A DNA stretch of 64,000 nucleotides from assembly GCA_027493945.1 (NCBI GenBank), contig JAOSJU010000001.1, positions 1,550,001 through 1,614,000 on the forward strand, given 5' to 3'. The stretch comes from Burkholderiaceae bacterium. Its GTDB lineage: Bacteria; Pseudomonadota; Gammaproteobacteria; Burkholderiales; Burkholderiaceae_E. The position numbers were made by a program, and so were the translations under genes. Positions 58,454 to 64,000 of this stretch are shown here, one piece after another. A model generated the notes under the pieces. That model searched no databases, was not told the DNA's origin, and was given only the letters and a program-made list of their open reading frames with translations. Numbering within the stretch: position 1 is the first letter of the stretch; the number at the start of each line of letters is the position of its first letter.

Positions 58454-58863
58454 CTAAAGCAATTCCTGCGCCCAACGAGCGAATTCTTCGAGGTCCGCGA
58501 GCAACCGACCGGCTTCATCACGCGTGGCTTGCCGGGTGCCGTACTGCACTTCGTCCTTGAAACTCAGGATGCGTCGGTAGCGACGCTCCGGCCATCGGGC
58601 AGCAGGTTGCCGAGCACGTCCCGCAGAAGGCGTGGCGCCTGGGCATGGGCCTGCTGGTTGACGACCTGCGCGCGCTTGGCCGTGAGACTGTCGCCGAACG
58701 CAATCGCCGACAACACAATCTGACTGACTACGGGGTTGCAGCCCTGGCCCACCTGCGCAAGCAGATACGTCTGCTGCGCGGCTTCGAGGTATGCCTGCGC
58801 CACGCGCAAGCGGCCCTGCCAGTACAGCGCATCGACCTTCTTGCGCGGACTCTTGCCTGTCAT
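58454..58863 (-). pseudogene. HEPN-like small protein paired with a nucleotidyltransferase, one frameshift
   Basis: About 135 residues. The ATG at 58863 overlaps the repaired stop of the nucleotidyltransferase (ATGA). MTGKSPRKKVDALYWQGRLR, VAQAYLEAAQQTYLL, SQIVLSAIAFGDSLTAKRAQ and VVNQQAHAQAPRLLRDVLGN form the all-helical layout of small HEPN-type partners. After a break near 58570 the tail RRYRRILSFKDEVQYGTRQA TRDEAGRLLADLEEFARW follows. Proteins of similar helical pattern (ending in K-x-x-AQYG) are found beside nucleotidyltransferases. The usual catalytic Rx4-6H of toxic HEPN RNases is not clear, so an active toxin is unproven. Confidence 0.6.
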
Positions 58864-59515
58864 GCCGGCAGTGCCGCCTTGGCGCACCGGGCTGCTTCCC
58901 TGGCCGGCGCGACCCCTTTGAGCACTTTCGCATCCCGGCACACCTCCGACCACCAGTGGTCACCGGAGGCAGCTTGGCCAGCTCCGAGGGCGTGAGAACT
59001 ACCGCAGAGATGTGCACGCCCAGCCGGTCACCCAGCACCTGCAGGGCGTCGCGCACCTGGCGGCTTGCGTCCACGCTGTCATCGGCAAGCACGAGCGCGA
59101 TGTCCAGATCGCTTCGAGGCTCGTCCGTGCCGCGCGCGACGCTGCCATACAGCCATGCCGAGCGAATCCGCGTTTCAGCGTCCAGTCCGTCGCGCAGCTG
59201 CTCCTGTAGCCACTGCCAATGCTGGCGTTCGGCTTCGAAGAGCCGGGCAAGCGCTGATACCAGCGGCTGGTCGAGTGCCGGCGCAAAGAGCCTGGCGCCA
59301 GCCGGGCCCATCACCTTGACGGCGCCCTGCGCCACCAGCGCATCGAGCGTGTTGCGAACGCCCCGCGCCGTCATGGCGCAGTCGGAAGCCAACTGCGCCG
59401 CGCTCTGGGCGCCACCGTGACTGAGCAGCGCGCGCAGCACACGGACGTGCCCGCCGCTCGCCAGCAGATGGGTCAGCGGAAAGCGCACGAAGCTCTGAAC
59501 GGTCGAGGGCTGCAT
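58860..59515 (-). pseudogene. Winged-helix plus MNT-type nucleotidyltransferase, one frameshift
   Basis: About 217 residues. Residues 20-72 are a winged helix-turn-helix (GGHVRVLRALLSHGGAQSAA QLASDCAMTARGVRNTLDAL). The nucleotidyltransferase domain has GSVARGTDEPRSDLDIALVL at 124-143, the GSxxRG...SDxD motif of minimal nucleotidyltransferases. The frame breaks near 58965, after SELAKLPP, and then reads GDHWWSEVCRDAKVLKGVAP to a stop at 58860. It is coupled to the HEPN-like gene. MNT/HEPN pairs are often toxin-antitoxin modules in which MNT adenylylates and silences HEPN. The fused DNA-binding domain suggests it also represses its own promoter. ATG 59515 is preferred; a GTG at 59524 overlaps the -10 region. 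Confidence 0.75.
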
Positions 59516-59524
59516 GGTGCTCAC

Positions 59525-59560
59525 ATCGTAGAGCGTATCGACTAGGAAATCAAGTTCCTA
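59525..59560 (-). promoter_or_regulatory. Promoter with overlapping operator for the nucleotidyltransferase gene
   Basis: On the minus strand TTGATT (59553-59548), 17 bases, TACGAT (59530-59525): four of six matches each. An inverted repeat TAGGAA-N6-TTCCTA (59543-59560) overlaps the -35 box, as expected for autorepression by the winged-helix domain. The -10 box is only nine bases from the ATG at 59515, so the transcript would be leaderless or nearly so. Confidence 0.45.
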
Positions 59561-59635
59561 ATGAGGCACTACATTTCCTTACATAGAAGGCAAGATATGT
59601 AGCGTCCACCCCAGCCTGGGCTATCCTCGGCGCCC

Positions 59636-60568
59636 ATGTCTGCCGACCCCCGGAATCCCTACACCGCACGCTCTGCGGCAATCGGCTGCCTGCTTCTCAA
59701 TGCCTTCGTCTGGGGTGTCTCCTGGTGGCCGTTCCGGCAGCTGAACGCGCTCGGGCTGCACAGCCTGTGGGCCACCGGGTTCGCGTTCGGGCTGTCCACC
59801 CTGCTCGTCAGCCTGTGGCGCCCTCGGCCTGGCCGGCGCTGCTGCGGCGCCCGCAACTGCTGTGGATGGTGCTTGCCGCCGGCCTCACCAACGCCGCGTT
59901 CAACTGGGGGGTGATGATCGGCGAGGTGGTCCGGGTGGTGCTGCTGTTCTACCTGATGCCGGTCTGGTCGCTGCTGCTGGCGCGCTGGCTGCTGGGCGAG
60001 CCGATTACCGGCGCGGCGCTCGGCCGGATCGCGCTGGCGATCGGCGGCGCGGCAATCGTGCTCTGGCATCCCGAGGCAGGACTGCCGCTGCCTTCGTCGC
60101 TGGCCGACTGGCTCGGCATCGTCGGCGGCGCGAGCTTCGCGCTGGTGAACGTGCTGGTGCGCCGCCATCGCGAGGCGCCCGACGAGGCGCGCGCGCTGGC
60201 GATGTTCGTCGGCGGCTTCGCGGTCGCCACGGCGATGGCGGCCTCGCTCGCGGCGACCGGCGCGATCGCCGCCCCGCCAGCGCCCGCCCCGGCCCTGGAT
60301 CGTCGGCAACGCCGCGCTCGCGCTGGTGCTGCTGGGCGGAAACTTCGCGCTGCAGTACGGCGCCGCGCGCCTGCCCGCCGCGGTCACCGCGATCGTGATG
60401 CTGTCCGAGGTCGTGTTCGCGGCGCTCTCGTCGGTGGGGCTGGGGGGCGAGACGCTGGGCGCGCGTACCATCGCAGGCGGGCTGCTGATCCTCGGCGCCA
60501 CGCTGCTCGCGTCGTTGCCCGCCGCCGCGCCGGCCGGCCCCGCCAGCCCCACCGGAGAACCACGATGA
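59636..60568 (+). pseudogene. EamA/DMT-family transporter, two compensating frameshifts
   Basis: 310 residues over three frames; the two breaks cancel. AIGCLLLNAFVWGVSWWPFR, then after about 59820 LLWMVLAAGLTNAAFNWGVM, VVLLFYLMPVWSLLLARWLL, IALAIGGAAIVLWHP and GIVGGASFALVNVLVRR. After about 60290 come LLGGNFALQYGAARLPAAVT and AGGLLILGATLLASLP. Ten membrane helices in two EamA halves: an exporter or importer of small metabolites in the inner membrane, substrate unknown. Cancelling breaks in an otherwise good gene point to sequencing error. Coupled to the peroxidase gene by an ATGA overlap. Confidence 0.85.
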
Positions 60569-61044
60569 CTGCCGTCCACGACTTCAGCGCCGACACGATC
60601 GAAGGGCGTGCGCGCCGGCTCTCGCAGTATCGCGGCAAGGTGCTGCTGATCGTGAATACCGCCAGCCAATGCGGCCTCACGCCGCAGTACGCCGGGCTCG
60701 AGGAGCTGTACCGCGAGTACCACGGCCGCGGGCTCGAGATCCTCGGCTTCCCGTGCAACCAGTTCGGCGCACAGGAGCCGGGAAGCGAAGGCGAGATCGC
60801 GGAGTTCTGCGAGACGCACTACGGCGTGAGCTTCCCGATGTTCGCCAAGGTCGAGGTCAACGGCGACGCGGCGCACCCGCTGTTCAAGTGGCTGCGCAAG
60901 CAGGCGCCGGGCCTGCTGGGCTCGGAGGCGATCAAGTGGAACTTCACGAAGTTCCTGGTCGATCGCGAAGGGCACGTCGTCGAGCGCTTCGCGCCGACCA
61001 CCGCGCCCGCCGACCTGGCGCCGGCGATCGAGAAACTGCTGTAG
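60565..61044 (+). CDS. Glutathione peroxidase family protein
   Basis: 159 residues. VLLIVNTASQCGLTPQYAGL carries the peroxidatic Cys; ILGFPCNQFGAQEPGSEGE carries the Gln; IKWNFTKFLVDREGHVVERF carries the Trp-Asn of the catalytic tetrad. It reduces peroxides using thioredoxin or glutathione; bacterial members of this type often prefer thioredoxin. No signal peptide. The ATG at 60565 overlaps the transporter stop. Confidence 0.95.
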   Translation: MTAVHDFSADTIEGRARRLSQYRGKVLLIVNTASQCGLTPQYAGLEELYREYHGRGLEILGFPCNQFGAQEPGSEGEIAEFCETHYGVSFPMFAKVEVNGDAAHPLFKWLRKQAPGLLGSEAIKWNFTKFLVDREGHVVERFAPTTAPADLAPAIEKLL

Positions 61045-61060
61045 GGCGCGCGAGCCCTTC

Positions 61061-61438
61061 TCAGCCGCCCACCGCCCAGAGGTCGCGATAGTCGGCCGCG
61101 ATCGCGTCGAGCACCGCGTCGCGCTCGCCCAGCACCGGCCACAGGTCGATGCGCAGGCCGGGGTGGCTCGTGCAAACCTCGGCGAGCAGCGCCGGCACGT
61201 CGCGTTTCAGGTGGCCGCCCTGCGCCCAGAACACCGGCGCGACCGCGATCCGGGTCGCGCCCTCCGCGACGGCCGCCGCGACCGCTTCGCCCAGCGTCGG
61301 ACTCATCAACTCGAGAAAGGCGGCGACCACCTCGACGCGGGGCATCGTCGCGCGCAGGCGCCGCGCGAGCGCGTCGACCGGCTCGCGCCAGGTGGGATCG
61401 CGCGCGCCGTGCGCGAACAGGATCAGCGCTGCGGTCAA
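61061..61438 (-). CDS. CbiX-like sirohydrochlorin chelatase
   Basis: 125 residues, short CbiX form. Starts at a TTG that overlaps the SCO1 stop (TTGA): [20 protein letters not shown] with the metal-binding His, then [20 protein letters not shown] and [20 protein letters not shown] with the second His. It inserts cobalt or iron into sirohydrochlorin-type tetrapyrroles. Cotranscription with haem A and copper-insertion genes suggests a role in haem or sirohaem supply, which is inference. Confidence 0.87.
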   Translation of the reverse strand: MTAALILFAHGARDPTWREPVDALARRLRATMPRVEVVAAFLELMSPTLGEAVAAAVAEGATRIAVAPVFWAQGGHLKRDVPALLAEVCTSHPGLRIDLWPVLGERDAVLDAIAADYRDLWAVGG

Positions 61439-62064
61439 GCCGCTTCCTTCAGCAGCAGCCTCAGGTCGTGGACGATCGGCTCCGGACCGGTGCCGTGCTT
61501 GACGAACAGGCGCAGCTTGCCCTGCGTGTCGTAGACGTAGCTGCCTGCGGTGTGGTCGACGGTGTAGCTGTCGGGCGTCTTGCCCGGCACCTTCTGATAG
61601 AACACCCTGAACGCCTTGGCGGTGCGCGCGGTGGCCTCGGCGTCGCCGTAGAGCCCCAGGAAGCGCGCATCGAACGCCGGCACGTAGTGGGCCAGCAGCT
61701 CCTGCGTATCGCGCTCGGGGTCGACGCTCACGAACAGCACCTGCACCCGGTCGGCGTCGGGGCCGAGCTGCTTCATCACCTCGGCCAGCTCGGCGAGCGT
61801 GGTCGGGCAGACGTCGGGGCACTGCGTGTAGCCGAAGAAGATCACCAGCGCCTTGCCGCGGAAGTCGGCCAGCGTGTGCGGCTTGCCGTCGTGGCCGGTG
61901 AGCGCGAAGTCGCCGCCGAAGTCGGCGCCGGTGACGTCGGTGTTGCGGAACTCGGGCTTGCCCCGGCAGCCGGCGATTGCCAGGCCGAAGGCCAGCGCCA
62001 GCGCCCAGGTTGCCAGGCGCGCGCGTTGCGCGAAGGCGATCAGGGGGCGATGCAGGTGGATCAT
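61435..62064 (-). CDS. SCO1/SenC-family copper chaperone for cytochrome oxidase
   Basis: 209 residues. N-terminal signal with a Cys (AFGLAIAGC, a probable lipobox). Thioredoxin fold with the copper-binding CxxxC in [20 protein letters not shown] and the distal His in [20 protein letters not shown]. It delivers copper to the CuA site of cytochrome c oxidase at the outer face of the inner membrane. Last but one of the ctaA-ctaB-SCO1-cbiX set, 23 bases after ctaB. Confidence 0.95.
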   Translation of the reverse strand: MIHLHRPLIAFAQRARLATWALALAFGLAIAGCRGKPEFRNTDVTGADFGGDFALTGHDGKPHTLADFRGKALVIFFGYTQCPDVCPTTLAELAEVMKQLGPDADRVQVLFVSVDPERDTQELLAHYVPAFDARFLGLYGDAEATARTAKAFRVFYQKVPGKTPDSYTVDHTAGSYVYDTQGKLRLFVKHGTGPEPIVHDLRLLLKEAA

Positions 62065-62087
62065 GGGTACGAAGAGCCTTCGCGCGT

Positions 62088-62982
62088 TCAGCGCAGGTAG
62101 TGGTCGACGAGCAGCGCGCCGAACAGCGCTGCCAGGTAGAAGATGGAGTAGCCGAACGCCTTGCGTGCCAGCGTGTCGGTGTAGGCCCGCCACATGCGCC
62201 ACGCATAGCCGAGATACACGGCGTCGAGCGCGAGCACGCAGGCCAGGTAGAACAGCCCGCTCATCCCGATCAGGTACGGCAGCAGCGACGCCGCGGTGAG
62301 CAGCAGGGTGTAGAGCAGGATGTTCAGCCGCGTGAACTCGGGCCCGTGCGTGACCGGCAGCATCGGCAGGCCCGACTTGCGGTAGTCCTCGACCCGGTAC
62401 AGGGCCAGCGACCAGAAGTGCGGCGGCGTCCAGACGAAGATGATCAGGAACAGCACCAGCGCCGGCGCGCCCACGTCGTTCGCGACCGCCGCCCAGCCCA
62501 GCACCGGCGGCATCGCGCCCGAGGCGCCGCCGATCACGATGTTCTGCGGCGTGGCCGGCTTGAGCAGCACCGTGTAGACGATCGCATAGCCGACGAAGGT
62601 GGCCAGCGTGAGCCACATCGTGAGCGGGTTGACGAAGAAGTACAGCAGCGCCGCGCCGAGCACGCCGATCGCCGCGGCGAAGGCCGCCGCGGCGGCGGTG
62701 CCGACCTCGCCGCGCGCCAGCGGCCGGCCGCGGGTGCGCGCCATGCGGGCGTCGATGCTGCGCTCGATCAGGCAATTGAACGCGAAGCCCGCGCCTGCCA
62801 GCAGCGAGATGCCGGCCGTGCCGAAGACCGAGGATCTGCCAGGGCACCAGCCCCTCGGCCGCCAGCAGCATGCCGATCAGCGCGCAGAACGCCGCCAGCA
62901 TCACGATGCGCGGCTTCGTGAGCGCGAGGTACTGCCCGCCGACGTGGCGCCAGCTTGCCGGACCGATCTGCGATACGTCCAT
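62088..62982 (-). pseudogene. ctaB: Protoheme IX farnesyltransferase (haem O synthase), one frameshift
   Basis: About 297 residues. ATG 62982: [40 protein letters not shown]. The frame is lost near 62829-62832; dropping one base gives [40 protein letters not shown], the conserved Asp-rich prenyl-binding loop. The rest is intact: [59 protein letters not shown]. It adds farnesyl to haem b to make haem O in the membrane. Two bases after the ctaA stop. Confidence 0.94.
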
Positions 62983-62984
62983 GC

Positions 62985-64000
62985 TCACACCTGCATGCGC
63001 GCCTGCCGCGCGCGGTAGTACAGCGTCAGCATGAGGGCCAGCAGCAGCGCCGCCCCGCCGTTGTGCGCGACCGCGACCGCGATCGGCAGGCTGAAGTGAA
63101 CGTTGGACAGCCCGAGCAGCCACTGCAGCACCAGCATCGCGAGCAATGCCGCGCCGAGCCCCTTCGCGCCGTCGGTGCGCCAGGTGCGCCAGCCGAGCCA
63201 GCCGACATAGAACGCGACGACGACCGCGCCGATGCGATGCATCAGGTGGATCGCGGTGAGCGCCTGCATCGGCAGGTTCTCTCCGTCGCCGGTCTTGCCG
63301 AGCTCGCGCACGAAGTGGAACGCGTCGCGGAAGTTCATCTGCGGCCACCACTGCCCCTGGCAGGTCGGCAGGTCGGTGCAGGCGAGCGCCGCGTAGTTGG
63401 TGCTGGTCCAGCCGCCGAGGAAGACCTGCGCGCACACCAGCACCAGTCCGAGCAGCGCGGGAGCAGCGAGCGCGGCCACCGGCTCCGCGTCGACGTAGCG
63501 CGGCGGCGGCAGTTGCCTGAGCCAGAGCCACAGCAGCATCGAGAAGGTGAGCAGCCCCCGATCAGGTGGCCGGTGACGATCGCCGGCTTGAGCAGCAGCG
63601 TCACCGTCCACATCCCGAAGATGCCTTGCAGGATCACCACTCCGACCAGCGTGATCGGCAGCGCGGGCGACTGGCGCAGGGCCTCGCGGCGCCGCCAGGC
63701 GATCACCGCGATCGCGATGATCAGCAGGCCGAGCGCCTGCGCGAAATAGCGGTGGACCATCTCGCGCCAGGCCTTGCCCATCGACACCGGGCCGTGCTCG
63801 CCGCCCTGCTCGGCGACCGCCCGGGCAATCTGGTCCTTCGCGTGCAGCGGCGAGAGCTTGCCGTAGCATCCGGGCCAGTCGGGACAGCCCAGGCCGGCGT
63901 CGGTCAGGCGCACGTAGGCGCCGAGCATCACCAGTCCGAGGGTGAGCAGCAGCGCCGCCGCGATCAGGCGCCGGTAGCCGGCCAGCCCGGCGGCCGGCCG
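62985..64000 (-). pseudogene. ctaA: Haem A synthase (COX15/CtaA), 5' end outside the window, one frameshift
   Basis: The open frame reaches the right edge. MLGAYVRLTDAGLGCPDWPG CYGKLSPLHAK, then REMVHRYFAQALGLLIIAIA with a haem-binding His, and [22 protein letters not shown]5 run (plus-strand C5, 63555-63559) is one base short; with six G it continues [20 protein letters not shown]. The second half has [21 protein letters not shown] and [40 protein letters not shown]. It converts haem O to haem A for aa3-type oxidases, working with CtaB. Confidence 0.93.

Overview
This window is a chromosomal piece of a high-GC, Gram-negative bacterium, most likely a betaproteobacterium of the order Burkholderiales. 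The evidence is gene content rather than a marker gene. The arrangement ferredoxin-coaD-rsmD-M16-M16 diverging from ftsY, the ctaA-ctaB-SCO1 cluster and the RpoH-type sigma factor are all typical of that group. I saw no rRNA, tRNA or CRISPR array.

Layout. 1-277 is the start of a flavin-dependent alpha-hydroxy-acid oxidase running off the left edge. 441-27608 is an exopolysaccharide (EPS) island: glycosyltransferases, a GMC oxidoreductase, a polysaccharide deacetylase, a PslG-like glycosidase lipoprotein, Wzy, Wzx, EpsG and EpsF chain-length/tyrosine-kinase proteins, GDP-fucose synthesis (gmd, fcl), a WecG/TagA transferase, the EpsE export protein, the EpsL barrel and the WcaJ-type priming transferase. 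Two odd lipoproteins, one with an Ig-like and peptidase-like layout and one a beta-helix, sit among them. 27711-39443 is a type I secretion locus: two BapA-like Ig-repeat adhesins with the same N-terminal module, a lytic transglycosylase, then a TolC-ABC-HlyD operon. The two blocks together could build a biofilm matrix of sugar plus giant adhesins. 40134-64000 is mostly core genome: glpK, an unknown lipoprotein, an aldehyde dehydrogenase, ppk1/ppx/sixA, ferredoxin, coaD, rsmD, two M16 peptidases, ftsY, selO, a FeeM-like acyltransferase, maiA, rpoH, a nucleotidyltransferase/HEPN-like pair, an EamA transporter, glutathione peroxidase, cbiX, SCO1, ctaB and ctaA.

Mobile DNA marks the seams. There is one nearly complete IS630-family element (18883-20079) and relics of IS630 (441-706), IS3 (22411-22611), IS110 (39551-39994) and an IS1380/IS4-like transposase that the IS630 copy split.

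Sequence quality matters here. About twenty single-base frame breaks occur in the window, several in homopolymer runs and several in essential genes (ftsY, ctaA, ctaB). I read most of them as sequencing or assembly indels. Genes with such breaks are listed as pseudogene so that the break is visible, but many are probably intact in the organism. Regulatory signals worth noting are a CIRCE operator in front of rpoH, a CRP/FNR-like palindrome at 42798, and an operator-promoter in front of the nucleotidyltransferase gene.
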